Below, one piece after another: positions 24,182 to 33,435 of a stretch of 64,000 nucleotides of DNA; positions within the stretch are counted from its first letter, which is position 1, and each line of letters begins with the position of its first letter. Origin of the DNA: G001797105 sp964528155. Lineage in GTDB: Bacteria > Chloroflexota > Anaerolineae > Anaerolineales > E44-bin32. Made by a program: the position numbers and the translations under genes. The stretch covers positions 19,146 through 83,145 of the forward strand of contig CAZGRL010000008.1 in the NCBI GenBank assembly GCA_964528155.1, in the 5' to 3' direction. The notes beneath the pieces were generated by a model. That model had not been told where the DNA came from. It saw only the letters and a program-made list of their open reading frames with translations, and ran no database searches.

Positions 24182-25140
24182 GCGGTGTGCTCGTCTACAG
24201 CGAGAGGGACGAGCTGGGTCACGATCTTCTATCGTGGGCGGCGCGGCACGAGGAGCTTGGCGAAGCGACGGCGGTCGTAGTCGGGCCGCATGCCAGGGAA
24301 CGGGTCGAGGCCTACCGGGGATTTGGCGCCGCTCGGATCTACCACGACACTTCCGCCTCTCTGGCTTCGCTGCAAGAGGACATTGTTGCGCTCGCGCTGG
24401 CCGACATGGCCCGTCGAATCGACGCGAGTCTAGTTCTGATAGGAGCCACCCGCCGCGGCCGGGCGCTGGCGCCACGGCTGGCGCAGTTGCTGGATGCCGG
24501 CTGTGTGAGTGAAGCTGTCGAACTCGAGCTCGACGCGGGACAACTGGTGACCGGGAGATACTCACTTGGCGGCAACACGATCGCGCGAGAGGCCATTCGG
24601 ACTCGGGTGCAGGTGATCGCCGTCGCGCCTGGGACAATTGAACGCGCCACTCCTGTGGCGGCCGCGTCTGAATTGGTCGCGTATGAATCTTCGCTCGGCG
24701 CATCTCGAGTGACGATCGTCGAGCGTCGAAGCAAACCTGCGATGGAGACGAACATCGCTGAGAGTGATCGTCTGGTGTGCGTCGGCCGCGGGTTGGCCTC
24801 GAAGGATGATCTACCGCTCGTGATGGATCTAGCCAGTGCGCTCAGCGGAGAGCTGGCGTGCACCCGCCCACTGTCGTACGAGTACGGCTGGCTCCCGGAA
24901 GACCGCATGATCGGAATCTCCGGTCAGAAGTGCAGTCCGCAATTGCTCATCTCCGTCGGCGTTTCGGGCCAGGTCCAACACACCGTTGGCATCCAGGGCG
25001 CCAGGACCATCGTTGCCATCAACACCGAGCTAGGCGCGCCGATTTTCGCCCAGGCGGATTACGCCATCGTTGGGGACCTGTACGAAGTCGTCCCGCGGCT
25101 TGCGGCCCGTCTGCGAGTCGGGAGCAGTAGCGCATCCTGA
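24178..25140 (+). CDS. etfA: Electron transfer flavoprotein alpha subunit
   Basis: The 320-residue protein ends in the conserved EtfA FAD domain with SGQKCSPQLLISVGVSGQ, VQHTVGIQG and ADYAIVGDLYEVVPRL. The GTG start overlaps the etfB stop (GTGA). The N-terminal domain is divergent and short. Together with etfB, fixC and fixX it links the acyl-CoA dehydrogenase to quinones and possibly ferredoxin. Confidence 0.92.
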   Translation: MSGVLVYSERDELGHDLLSWAARHEELGEATAVVVGPHARERVEAYRGFGAARIYHDTSASLASLQEDIVALALADMARRIDASLVLIGATRRGRALAPRLAQLLDAGCVSEAVELELDAGQLVTGRYSLGGNTIAREAIRTRVQVIAVAPGTIERATPVAAASELVAYESSLGASRVTIVERRSKPAMETNIAESDRLVCVGRGLASKDDLPLVMDLASALSGELACTRPLSYEYGWLPEDRMIGISGQKCSPQLLISVGVSGQVQHTVGIQGARTIVAINTELGAPIFAQADYAIVGDLYEVVPRLAARLRVGSSSAS

Positions 25141-25369
25141 TCCGAGTGGTCGGCGTCCCTCCCGCGCGGGAAACGTCGGCTATAGCGTGCGGAAGAATCT
25201 CAGCGTATCCTTCCCGTGAACAAGATGGGATGCCCCTCCGAGAAGAAAAGCGGGCGAGGGGGTCCAGATGTGTTGTGCCGGCCATCCCCCCGGCAGCGTT
25301 CACAGAGAAAAGTGCCTCGTGGACGCTTCCGACGACGAGCCACCTATCCTTTGAGGGGGATGGTGCCGT

Positions 25370-26230
25370 GTGGATCAATGGATTAATTCGTTCCTGAGAG
25401 ATCGTTCGCGCGGTTTCTTGCGGGCGCTGTCTGCTGCGCTCATCGCTCTCGTCGGTCTCCTCGATTACATAACCGGGTACGACCTCTCTCTTAGCTTGTT
25501 CTATCTGGCGCCTGTCGCCATCGAAGCCTGGTACGACACTGGCGTCATTGCATATCTGGCGTCATCCCTGAGTGCGCTCGCCTGGCTTCTGGCGAACACC
25601 TTCGCGGCCGATCCCGGCCGCCTCACGCCTGCCGTGGCAGCCTGGAACACGGCGATCCGTCTCGGCTTCTTCGTCATCGTAGCCAAGCTGCTGGCATCAT
25701 TGCGCCTCGCCCATGAAGCCCAGCGAGACCTGGCCAGGACAGACTCACTCACGGGAGCATACAACGGGCGGACGTTCCGCGAGCTCCTGCAAGCCGAATT
25801 GCTCCGTGCTCACAGGATGGGATACCCGCTGTCTCTGATCTACCTTGATCTGGACAACTTCAAGTCCTTGAACGACCGCCGCGGGCACGCTCAGGGAGAT
25901 GCCCTCCTCCAGATCGTTGGTCGAGGGCTGGCCGGCAATCTGCGAGGCACGGACGTGGTTGGCCGTCTCGGCGGCGATGAATTCGCCGTCCTCCTGCCGA
26001 ACACCAATCAGGAGCAGGCTGCAGTGGTCGCCTCGAAATTGCATACATTGCTGGATGCGTCGACCAAGGCCGTCGATGCGCGAGTGTCCTTGAGCATGGG
26101 GGTTGTCACGAACCTCAGCCGGACATCGCAGGCAGAGGCCCTGATCTCGGCCGCCGACGGGCTGATGTATGAAGCCAAGCGCGCCGGGAAGAATGTGGTC
26201 TGCCATGGATTGTTCCGCTCGGAGTCTTGA
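25370..26230 (+). CDS. Membrane-bound diguanylate cyclase
   Basis: The 286-residue protein has an N-terminal domain of about four membrane spans (LLDYITGYDLSLSLFYLAP, WNTAIRLGFFVIV) and a C-terminal GGDEF domain. The active site is intact as RLGGDEF. The inhibitory I-site RGTD lies five residues upstream, so product feedback is likely. It would make c-di-GMP in response to a membrane signal. The start is GTG. The membrane domain is clearly related to that of the histidine kinase at 41884. The 229 bases before it hold no recognisable gene. Confidence 0.9.
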   Translation: MDQWINSFLRDRSRGFLRALSAALIALVGLLDYITGYDLSLSLFYLAPVAIEAWYDTGVIAYLASSLSALAWLLANTFAADPGRLTPAVAAWNTAIRLGFFVIVAKLLASLRLAHEAQRDLARTDSLTGAYNGRTFRELLQAELLRAHRMGYPLSLIYLDLDNFKSLNDRRGHAQGDALLQIVGRGLAGNLRGTDVVGRLGGDEFAVLLPNTNQEQAAVVASKLHTLLDASTKAVDARVSLSMGVVTNLSRTSQAEALISAADGLMYEAKRAGKNVVCHGLFRSES

Positions 26231-26359
26231 ACCGCTCCCCATCTGGCGCCACTGCAAACCGGTCTTGAACCATGGGGCCGGATAGATCTTCCGGTCGATG
26301 ACGGCTGCAGGCGTCCCGCGACTCGGGTGTCTCGGCCCGCCGAGAGAGGGAGGAAAAGG

Positions 26360-26923
26360 ATGTCGTCCGCAAGACCCATGTTCTGGCTGATCGCCATCAA
26401 GTCTATTGTGGTTCACACGGTGACCTACGTCGTCGTGGGGATCCTGGCATCCAGTCTCTTCGACTATGCCTCGCTCTTCGCTGAACCGGGCTACAGCGGC
26501 TTCATGCGCCAGCTCGACGATCCCTTGGTGACCGCCGGCCCATTGTTCCAACCTATACGGGGCGTGCTCTTCGGAGTCGTTTTCTACCTTCTCCGAGAGG
26601 TCTTGTTCGCCAAGAAAAACGGATGGCTGGTCTGTTGGATCACCCGGGTTTTAATCGGGATATTTTCGACATTAGGACCGGCCCCGGGCTCGATAGAGGG
26701 GTTAATCTACAAGACCATTCCNNNNNNNNNNTTCCCCACCGCACGCCAGCTGGGCGGACTGGTCGAAGTTCTGGTCCAATCGCTGCTCCTCTCCATCATT
26801 CTCTTCTACTGGGTGAACCACCCGGAGAAGCGATGGCTGAGCTGGACACTTGGGGTGCTCTTTGCCGTTGGCATCCTCCTCCCGGCGCTCGGACTGCTGG
26901 TAGGTGGAGCGGGGATGGGCTGA
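26360..26923 (+). CDS. Conserved membrane protein of unknown function, containing an assembly gap
   Basis: About 188 residues with five or so membrane spans (IAIKSIVVHTVTYVVVGILA, GVVFYLLREVLF, LLLSIILFYWVNHPEKRW). I recall similar unannotated proteins in Anaerolineae-type genomes, but no function. The ATG at 26360 follows GGGAGGAAAAGG. The 10 Ns fall inside the gene, and the frame stays open across them if the gap size is right. Confidence 0.75.
   Translation: MSSARPMFWLIAIKSIVVHTVTYVVVGILASSLFDYASLFAEPGYSGFMRQLDDPLVTAGPLFQPIRGVLFGVVFYLLREVLFAKKNGWLVCWITRVLIGIFSTLGPAPGSIEGLIYKTIXXXXFPTARQLGGLVEVLVQSLLLSIILFYWVNHPEKRWLSWTLGVLFAVGILLPALGLLVGGAGMG
26722..26731. other. Assembly gap (10 Ns)
   Basis: Ten consecutive Ns mark a scaffold or low-quality gap inside the membrane protein gene. 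The true length is unknown, though the surrounding frame is consistent. Confidence 0.95.
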
Positions 26924-26924
26924 G

Positions 26925-27063
26925 GACAGACGGCGGGTGACGGCCGGCGGACGACGGATGGTGGACGACCGGAAGACCGGTGGCCGACGACCGCAGACGG
27001 GGCGAAGGCCCGGTCATCGGTCACCGGTATCTTGTCGTCCAGCGTCCACCGTCCATCGTCGAT
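26925..27063 (+). repeat. Heptanucleotide inverted array A
   Basis: The left part is built of GAC/GRY heptads (GACGGCG, then GACGACG and GACGACC). The right part is GTC heptads (GTCCAGC, GTCCACC, then GTCCATC). The apex around GGGGCGAAGGCCCGGTCATC resembles the apex of array E. It fills the gap before the epimerase gene. Confidence 0.75.
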
Positions 27064-27078
27064 AGGGGTCCATAAATC

Positions 27079-28083
27079 ATGAAGGCGCTTTTCATTGGTG
27101 GCACAGGGATCATCAGCACCGCCGTCAGCCGGCAAGCTGTCGCCGACGGCATCGATCTGTATCTGCTCAATCGTGGACTGCGCCCGGCCGACCTGCCCGG
27201 CGTCCATCGTCTGATCGCCGACGTCCACAAGGTTGAGGATGTGCGGGCTGTGCTCGCAGAGCAGCGCTTCGACGTCGTGGTGGATTGGATCGCCTACACG
27301 CCTCAGGACATCCGTCGGGATCTCTCGCTGTTCCAGGGGCGCATCGGGCAGTTCGTATTCATCAGCTCGGCCTCGGCCTATCAGAAACCGCCCGAGCAAT
27401 ACATCATCACCGAATCGACGCCGCTCTCGAATCCTTATTGGCAGTACTCGCGTGACAAGATCGCATGCGAAGAGATGCTGATGCGTGCCTACCAGGACGA
27501 CGGATTCCCGGTCACGATCGTCAGGCCGTCTCTGACGTATGACAACCTTCTTCCAGTGGCAATCGGAGGCTGGGGCTCGTACACGCTCGCCGATCGGATC
27601 AAGGCCGGTCGGCCGATCATCATCCATGGAGACGGCTCGTCGCTGTGGGTCGTCACGCATTCGGAGGATTTCGCTCGAGGCTTTCTGCCCTTGTTGGGAA
27701 ACTCGCAGGCGATCGGCCAGGCCTACCACATCACCTCAGACGAGGTACTGACCTGGAATGAGATTTACCTGACGATCGCCGAGGCCTTGGGCGTCGAGGC
27801 GAAGGTCGTGCACATCCCCTCCGAATTCATCGTGAGAGTGGCTCCCGAGTTGACGGGCAGTCTGCTGGGTGACAAGACCTGGAGCGTGGTCTTTGACAAC
27901 AGCAAGATCAAAAGGATCGCGCCCGAGTATCAAGCCGTCATCCCCTTGCGGGAAGGGGTCAGGCGAGCACTAGCCTGGTTTGATGCCGATGCCAGCCGCC
28001 GCGGTGTGGATGATGCGGTGAATGCCCAAATGGACCGGATCCTGGCGGCGTACAGAGCCGGACGACAGATGATGGACGAATGA
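27079..28083 (+). CDS. NAD-dependent epimerase/reductase (extended SDR)
   Basis: The 334-residue protein has an N-terminal Rossmann motif (FIGGTGIISTAVS) and the SDR catalytic YSRDK with an upstream Ser in FISSASAYQ. This suits a nucleotide-sugar epimerase/dehydratase or an isoflavone-reductase-like enzyme acting on an unknown substrate. It stands alone between two heptad arrays and is preceded by AGGGGTCC. Confidence 0.85.
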   Translation: MKALFIGGTGIISTAVSRQAVADGIDLYLLNRGLRPADLPGVHRLIADVHKVEDVRAVLAEQRFDVVVDWIAYTPQDIRRDLSLFQGRIGQFVFISSASAYQKPPEQYIITESTPLSNPYWQYSRDKIACEEMLMRAYQDDGFPVTIVRPSLTYDNLLPVAIGGWGSYTLADRIKAGRPIIIHGDGSSLWVVTHSEDFARGFLPLLGNSQAIGQAYHITSDEVLTWNEIYLTIAEALGVEAKVVHIPSEFIVRVAPELTGSLLGDKTWSVVFDNSKIKRIAPEYQAVIPLREGVRRALAWFDADASRRGVDDAVNAQMDRILAAYRAGRQMMDE

Positions 28084-28272
28084 CGACGGGAGATCGACGA
28101 CGGAGGACGGGAGCCTGATCACCACAATGCCCTTTCGGTCCCCCGTCTTCGGTCTCCGGTCTACCGTCCGCCGTCTATCGTCCGCCGTCTAGCGTCCAGT
28201 CCCCGGTCTTCCGTCTCCGGTCCTCCTCAGCCCGTCGTCCGTCGTCTGCCGTCGATCGTCGGTCTTCCCCCG
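28084..28272 (+). repeat. Heptanucleotide array B
   Basis: After a short GAC-rich part, nine GTC-N4 heptads run in perfect 7-base register from 28138 to 28200 (first units GTCCCCC, GTCTTCG). Further GTC units continue to 28272 with small phase slips. It lies between the epimerase and the marR-type gene. Confidence 0.85.
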
Positions 28273-28379
28273 AGAATCCCCCCCCAGCTCAGAATGAAGT
28301 ACCCCGGCACCATTGACCTCGCCGCCGGTCGCGGTAAGATTTGTTTCCATTTCGGAACATTTCCAAGGTGGGATTTTCT

Positions 28380-28886
28380 ATGGCCCCTAAACCCGAATCC
28401 TACGCCGACCGCTTTGCCGAGATCATCCGCCAGGGGATCCGTTTGAAGCACCGCTTCCGGGCGGTCCTGCCTGAACATGCCACCCAGGCGCGGGCCCGTA
28501 TTCGGGAGTTCTTGCCTGATGGGCTTTCGGAGCACGATGCAGACTTCAACCTCTACTACGAGCTCGGGGTGATCCTGTCCGAAGCTCAAGCGCCGATGAC
28601 GATGGGTGAGCTCAGTCAGGCCGTCGAGGTGCCGCTGAGCACGGCGACCCGCATCGTAGATTCGCTGGTCGAGAGCGACTATGCCGAGCGGCTGTCCGAT
28701 CCGACCGATCGTCGAGTGGTTCGGGTCGGGCTCACACACAAGGGTCAGGAGATGTACCGAGCGATTGAGGAGATGATCCACCAGCGGATTGAGTTGCTCC
28801 TGCGCCGTTTCACGCAGGAGGAATGCGAAACGCTGCTGAGACTAATGCACAAGATCCTGGACGCTCTGACCGAAGAAGTCGGCTAG
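28380..28886 (+). CDS. MarR-family transcriptional regulator
   Basis: This 168-residue protein has a winged-helix MarR fold: APMTMGELSQAVEVPLSTATR is the DNA-binding helix pair and DPTDRRVVRVGLT the wing. It is the first gene before a YbhFGS-like exporter and probably represses it. A short inverted pattern, GTTTCC-ATTTC-GGAAC at about 28342, just upstream may be its operator. The ATG at 28380 is chosen over 28341 because it gives a normal MarR N-terminus. Confidence 0.9.
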   Translation: MAPKPESYADRFAEIIRQGIRLKHRFRAVLPEHATQARARIREFLPDGLSEHDADFNLYYELGVILSEAQAPMTMGELSQAVEVPLSTATRIVDSLVESDYAERLSDPTDRRVVRVGLTHKGQEMYRAIEEMIHQRIELLLRRFTQEECETLLRLMHKILDALTEEVG

Positions 28887-28967
28887 AAGTCTTCGTCGCC
28901 ATCCAGGGCCCGGATCGATTGGGGAAGACGAACTTCGGGCAGGTTGCCCGCGAGGATGGGAGAACAA

Positions 28968-30092
28968 ATGAGACGCTTGAGAGCCTTGATGCGCAAAGAG
29001 TTGACCCACATGCGGCATGATCCCCGAACCGTCATGATGATCCTGGTCATGCCGATTCTCCAATTGGTCCTGTTGGGATACGCCGCAAACACCGACATTA
29101 CAAACGTCGCTGCCGCGATCTATGACCAGGACAATACCCGGGCCAGTCGCCAATTGCTGGACGCCTTCCGCGCAACCGGCTTCTTTTCGATCGACTACGT
29201 GGCCTATAGCAACGACGACGTCAATCGCCTGATCCAGGGGGGAAAAGCCAGCGTTGGGATCATCATCCCGCCGAATTACGGTTTGGATCTGACCGCAGGC
29301 CGCACCGGCGAAGTCGGCGTGCTGATCGACGGATCCGATCCTACCGTGGCCGCCGCGGCGCTCTCGGCCGCGACCCTGGCCGGCCAGGCCCACGGCACCA
29401 ACCTCCGCCTCGAGCAACTTGCAGCCGTAGGCGCGACCGGCGGTTCCCTCCCGGTTGAGGTGCGCACACGCGTGCTCTACAACCCGGACCTTCTCAGCAG
29501 CTACAACATGGTGCCCGGCTTGATCGCCCTCATCTTGATGATGACCACGATGAACCTGACGTCGGCCGCCATTGTGAAGGAACGTGAGCGCGACACCATC
29601 GAACAGCTCATCGTGACCCCCATCCGCAGCTGGGAGCTTGTGATCGCCAAGATCACACCCTATGTCATCGTTTCCATGGTGGATGTGGTGATCATATTGC
29701 TTTTTGGCACGTTGTGGTTCGGCGTGCCGATCCGTGGGAGCCTCTTGCTGCTGCTCACCCTAACCGGGCTCTTCCTGCTCCCCAATCTGGGGATCGGCCT
29801 GGTCATCTCGACATTTGCCCGAACCCAACAGCAGGCGCAGTTCATGGTCATGCCGATCATGCTCCCCACTTTCCTCCTGTCGGGCTTTCTATTTCCGATT
29901 TCTACCTTGCCTCCGGTGTTGCAGGTGATCAGCCGCTTCCTTCCGGTGACGTATTTCCTGGTCATTGTGCGCAGCATCGTGATCAAGGGCGCCGGCCTGG
30001 AGCTGCTCTTGCCCGAGGTGGCTGCCCTGACTGTCTTCTCGGTAGCCCTGATGGGCATTGCCGCCCTGCGGTTCCGTAAGACGCTTGACTGA
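28968..30092 (+). CDS. ABC-2 type exporter permease (YbhS/YhhJ-like)
   Basis: The 374-residue protein has one N-terminal span, a large extracytoplasmic domain (about residues 40-175) and five C-terminal spans with the ABC-2 motif IVKERERDTIEQLIVTPIRS. It would form the membrane channel of a drug-type exporter. The ATG at 28968 follows GGGAGA. The adaptor and two ATPase genes follow on the same strand. Confidence 0.9.
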   Translation: MRRLRALMRKELTHMRHDPRTVMMILVMPILQLVLLGYAANTDITNVAAAIYDQDNTRASRQLLDAFRATGFFSIDYVAYSNDDVNRLIQGGKASVGIIIPPNYGLDLTAGRTGEVGVLIDGSDPTVAAAALSAATLAGQAHGTNLRLEQLAAVGATGGSLPVEVRTRVLYNPDLLSSYNMVPGLIALILMMTTMNLTSAAIVKERERDTIEQLIVTPIRSWELVIAKITPYVIVSMVDVVIILLFGTLWFGVPIRGSLLLLLTLTGLFLLPNLGIGLVISTFARTQQQAQFMVMPIMLPTFLLSGFLFPISTLPPVLQVISRFLPVTYFLVIVRSIVIKGAGLELLLPEVAALTVFSVALMGIAALRFRKTLD

Positions 30093-30131
30093 GAAATTGA
30101 CTCATTCTGAAGAGAAGGAAGGTAACTTGCC

Positions 30132-31397
30132 ATGAAAGGCTTTCGGTCTTCTCCCCGCTTTAGGATCATCACCCTTGCCCTCCTGGTCGTAGCCGGAGGC
30201 GGGATTGGTCTGCACAGCATGGTGTCCAGGGCTTCGGCATCCCCGAATACCCCGCTCGTCGGATCAGGCACGGTCGAGGCGACGATCGTCACGTTGTCAC
30301 CCCAGCTCGCCGGTCGGGTGGCTGAGGTCACGGTCCAGGAAGGAGACACCGTCGCAGCTGGCGATGTGCTTCTACGGCTGGACGATATGGGGTTGCAGTC
30401 GCAGCGGCAGAGCGCCTTCCTGGGAGCCCAGGCGGCGCAGGCGGCCGCGCAGGCCGAGCTGGATGCTGCACAGCAGGCGTTGAAAGACTTGCAGGACAAC
30501 GCCCCGGTCGTGACTGCCCAGGCCGCGCTGGCCCTGGCCAACGCCCGCAAGGCGCTCGACGACGCACAGCGTCATCGGTCGTATCAGTCGAAAGGCAACC
30601 GGGCGAGCTCCGAGACAATCGCCGGCACCGAGGCCGATCTGACCCTGGCAAATGAGAAGGTCAGTGAAGCAGAGGATGCCGTATCGCACGTGAGCAACCT
30701 GTCCTCCGACGATCCGAAACGCGCGGCAGCCGAAGCGGCGCTCTATAACGCCCGTCATGCTCGCGACGTGATTCAGGCCACGCTGAATTGGTATACCGGC
30801 TCTCCGACAGATCTCGATCAGGCCATTCTGGACGCCCAGGTCGACATGGCCCAGGCAACGCTCACCAAAGCTGAGGCGGACTTCGCCAAGGTCAAGATCG
30901 GTCCGGATCCGGATGCGCTGCGGCTGGCGCAATCACGGATTGCCGCAGCTCAGGCAGGCCTGGCAGCTGCCAAGGCTCAGGGGGATGCCGCGGTCCAGGC
31001 GATCGACTTGCAGCTTGAGAAGCTCGAACTCCGATCTTCGACGCCGGGGGTTATCTTGCAGCGCAACATTCAGCCAGGGGAGACCACCGTTCCAGGCGCG
31101 GCCTTGTTTCAGATCGGACAGCTGACGTCGCTGGAGATCACCGTTTATCTCCCGGAAGAAGAATACGCACTCGTTCGCCCCGGCGAACATGCTCAGGTCA
31201 GTGTTGACGCCTATCCCAGTCGGGCTTTCAACGCCACAGTCCTGCGCATCGCTGACCAGGCCGAGTTCACGCCTCGCAACGTGCAGACGGTTGAGGGGAG
31301 GAAGGACACTGTCTATGCCATCACGCTGAGCATCTCCAACCCCGATATGGCCCTCAAGCCGGGCATGCCGGCCGACGTGACCTTCGGACAGGGTTGA
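30132..31397 (+). CDS. HlyD-family membrane fusion protein (YbhG-like)
   Basis: The 421-residue protein has an N-terminal membrane anchor, a barrel-sandwich lipoyl half (VAEVTVQEGDTVAAGDVLLR), a long alanine-rich coiled-coil hairpin (about residues 90-280), a second lipoyl half and a beta-barrel (PEEEYALVRPGEHAQV). It links the ABC permease to the outside. Its stop overlaps the start of the next ATPase gene by one base. Confidence 0.9.
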   Translation: MKGFRSSPRFRIITLALLVVAGGGIGLHSMVSRASASPNTPLVGSGTVEATIVTLSPQLAGRVAEVTVQEGDTVAAGDVLLRLDDMGLQSQRQSAFLGAQAAQAAAQAELDAAQQALKDLQDNAPVVTAQAALALANARKALDDAQRHRSYQSKGNRASSETIAGTEADLTLANEKVSEAEDAVSHVSNLSSDDPKRAAAEAALYNARHARDVIQATLNWYTGSPTDLDQAILDAQVDMAQATLTKAEADFAKVKIGPDPDALRLAQSRIAAAQAGLAAAKAQGDAAVQAIDLQLEKLELRSSTPGVILQRNIQPGETTVPGAALFQIGQLTSLEITVYLPEEEYALVRPGEHAQVSVDAYPSRAFNATVLRIADQAEFTPRNVQTVEGRKDTVYAITLSISNPDMALKPGMPADVTFGQG

Positions 31398-32353
31398 TGA
31401 GCGAAGATCTTCTCCTCGAGACCGAGGCGCTGGTCAAGATGTACGGCTCGCTCCGGGCCGTGGACGGCCTCGATCTGCAAGTTCGAGCGGGCGAGATGGT
31501 CGGCCTGGTCGGCCCCGACGGCGCCGGGAAAACCACGACCATCCGTATGCTCTGCGGCGCGCTCACGCCGACCAGTGGTCGGATCCGGGTTGCCGGCTTC
31601 GACGTCCCGCAGCAGGTCGAGCGGGCGCGAGAGCAGACCGGCTACCTGGCTCAGAACTTCAGCCTGTATGGCGACCTGACGGTGACCGAGAACCTTCGGT
31701 TCTTCGGCGCGGTCTTCGACATCCCGGAGGAGGAGATTGAGGTCCGGGCCAAGGAGCTCCTGGCCTTCGCCGGATTGACCGACTTCGCCGACCGACCGGC
31801 TGGTGCGCTGTCCGGCGGGATGCAGAAGAAACTCGGCCTGGCGACGGCGCTCATCCACAGCCCCAGGGTCTTGCTGCTCGACGAACCGACCGGCGGGGTC
31901 GACCCGGTGGCCCGCCAGGAGTTCTGGCACTTGCTGATCGGCCTGCTCCGCCGCGGCTCAGCCGTCCTGGTCAGCACGCCGTACATGGATGAGGCGATGC
32001 GTTTCAACCGCGTCGTGTTCATGAACCGGGGTCGGGCGCTGTTGAATGGACAGCCACGCCAATTGCTCAGTCGGCTGGAAGGGCGGATCCTGGAACTCTC
32101 CGCCGAACCACAGGCGATCGCCCGTGTGGTGGCTGCGGCTGATCCCGATGTCGAAGACGTCCAATCCTTCGGAGATCGACTTCACCTGAGGGTGCGTGAA
32201 AGCGAAGGCCCAATGACGCGGCTCCCGGTCGAACTGCTTACGGCAGGCATTGCCATGACCGACCTCAAGGCGGTTGAGCCCACGCTTGAAGATGTGTTCA
32301 TCCATCTACTGGAGACGGAGGGTGATGGCCATTGCGCCGACGTCCGCGATTAG
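31397..32353 (+). CDS. ABC exporter ATPase 1 (YbhF N-half-like)
   Basis: The 318-residue ATPase has Walker A GPDGAGKTTT, signature LSGGMQKKLGLATAL and Walker B VLLLDEPTGGVD. E. coli YbhF is one chain with two such ATPases; here they are two adjacent genes. The next ATPase begins inside its 3' end. Confidence 0.92.
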   Translation: MSEDLLLETEALVKMYGSLRAVDGLDLQVRAGEMVGLVGPDGAGKTTTIRMLCGALTPTSGRIRVAGFDVPQQVERAREQTGYLAQNFSLYGDLTVTENLRFFGAVFDIPEEEIEVRAKELLAFAGLTDFADRPAGALSGGMQKKLGLATALIHSPRVLLLDEPTGGVDPVARQEFWHLLIGLLRRGSAVLVSTPYMDEAMRFNRVVFMNRGRALLNGQPRQLLSRLEGRILELSAEPQAIARVVAAADPDVEDVQSFGDRLHLRVRESEGPMTRLPVELLTAGIAMTDLKAVEPTLEDVFIHLLETEGDGHCADVRD

Positions 32354-33305
32354 GGTCGACGGTCTGACCAAGCGGTTCGGTGAATTCACCGCTGTCGACG
32401 GCGTGACCTTCGAAGTCCGTCAGGGCGAAGTCGTCGGCTACCTGGGGCCGAATGGGAGCGGAAAAACGACCACCATCCGCATGCTGTGCGGGATCCTCAG
32501 CCCAACCGCCGGCACGGCGGAGGTCATGGGAGTTGATGTCTTGAATGACCCGGACGGTGTCAAGCGACGGATCGGCTACATGTCCCAGAAGTTCGCCCTG
32601 TACGACGACCTGACCGTCCTTGAGAACCTGAAGTTTTACGCCGGCGTCTACGAAGTGCCTGAGTCGCAGGAGGCGGGGCGGCTGGCGGAAGTGCTTCAGA
32701 TGGCCGGGCTCGAGTCGCGCGCCGAGAGCCCGACGACCGATCTCTCCGGGGGATGGCGCCAACGCCTGGCATTGGGCTGCGCCATCATCCACCGTCCGCC
32801 TCTCCTGTTCCTCGACGAGCCCACAAGCGGTGTGGATCCCGTCGCCCGGCGAGAGTTCTGGGAGCTGATCTATCAATTGGCGGCGGACGACACAACTGTG
32901 TTTGTGACCACTCATTACATGGACGAGGCGGAGCATTGCGGCCGAGTGGGGTTCATGCACCTCGGTCATTTGCTGGCGTTCGACACGCCGCGGGCACTCA
33001 AGGCCGAATACCTCCACGGCACGACCTGGTTGCTGGAGGCCCGGCCTTTGCTCGAGGCAGTCGAGACCCTGAGTGGGTTGCCGGGTGTTATCCAGGCACG
33101 TTTGCATGGCGATCGGGCGCTTGCGATCACCGAGCCCGAAGAGTGGTCCCCCGCGTCGCTGACCCGGGTGCTTGCATCCCAAGACATCACCGTCGCATCG
33201 GTTGAAGCGTCTGAGCCGACGCTGGAGGACGTCTTCACGTTCTTGGCGCACCGACCAAACGGACGTCAGACGGCGGACGGTAGACCGGAGACCGATGACG
33301 GATGA
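32325..33305 (+). CDS. ABC exporter ATPase 2 (YbhF C-half-like) with repeat-derived tail
   Basis: The 326-residue ATPase has Walker A GPNGSGKTTT, signature LSGGWRQRLALGCAI and Walker B LLFLDEPTSGVD. The start is ATG 32325 or the GTG just before it, overlapping the previous gene. The last 14 or so residues (NGRQTADGRPETDDG) are translated from the GAC heptads of array C, so the native end seems to have been replaced by the repeat. Confidence 0.9.
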   Translation: MAIAPTSAIRVDGLTKRFGEFTAVDGVTFEVRQGEVVGYLGPNGSGKTTTIRMLCGILSPTAGTAEVMGVDVLNDPDGVKRRIGYMSQKFALYDDLTVLENLKFYAGVYEVPESQEAGRLAEVLQMAGLESRAESPTTDLSGGWRQRLALGCAIIHRPPLLFLDEPTSGVDPVARREFWELIYQLAADDTTVFVTTHYMDEAEHCGRVGFMHLGHLLAFDTPRALKAEYLHGTTWLLEARPLLEAVETLSGLPGVIQARLHGDRALAITEPEEWSPASLTRVLASQDITVASVEASEPTLEDVFTFLAHRPNGRQTADGRPETDDG

Positions 33306-33392
33306 CCGGTCGGGAATCCGCTTCGCCATGCCGTCCGTCTTCCGTCTCCCGTCCCCGGTCGCCTACCGTCGTCCGCCGTCTGACGTCTGCTC
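33263..33392 (+). repeat. Heptanucleotide inverted array C
   Basis: Seven GAC-N4 heptads run in register from 33263 (GACGTCA, GACGGCG first), then a spacer, then GTC heptads to 33392 (ending GTCTGAC, GTCTGCT). The left arm overlaps the end of the upstream ATPase gene. Confidence 0.85.
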
Positions 33393-33435
33393 TTGGGGGT
33401 AGACTTATTCGTCTCGGCTGACACTGCCGACAGCC

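Noticed and set aside
28138..28200. Heptad runs as coding sequence for a repeat protein
   Set aside because: A 7-base period changes frame every unit. Frames are short and have no start signals or neighbours supporting translation.
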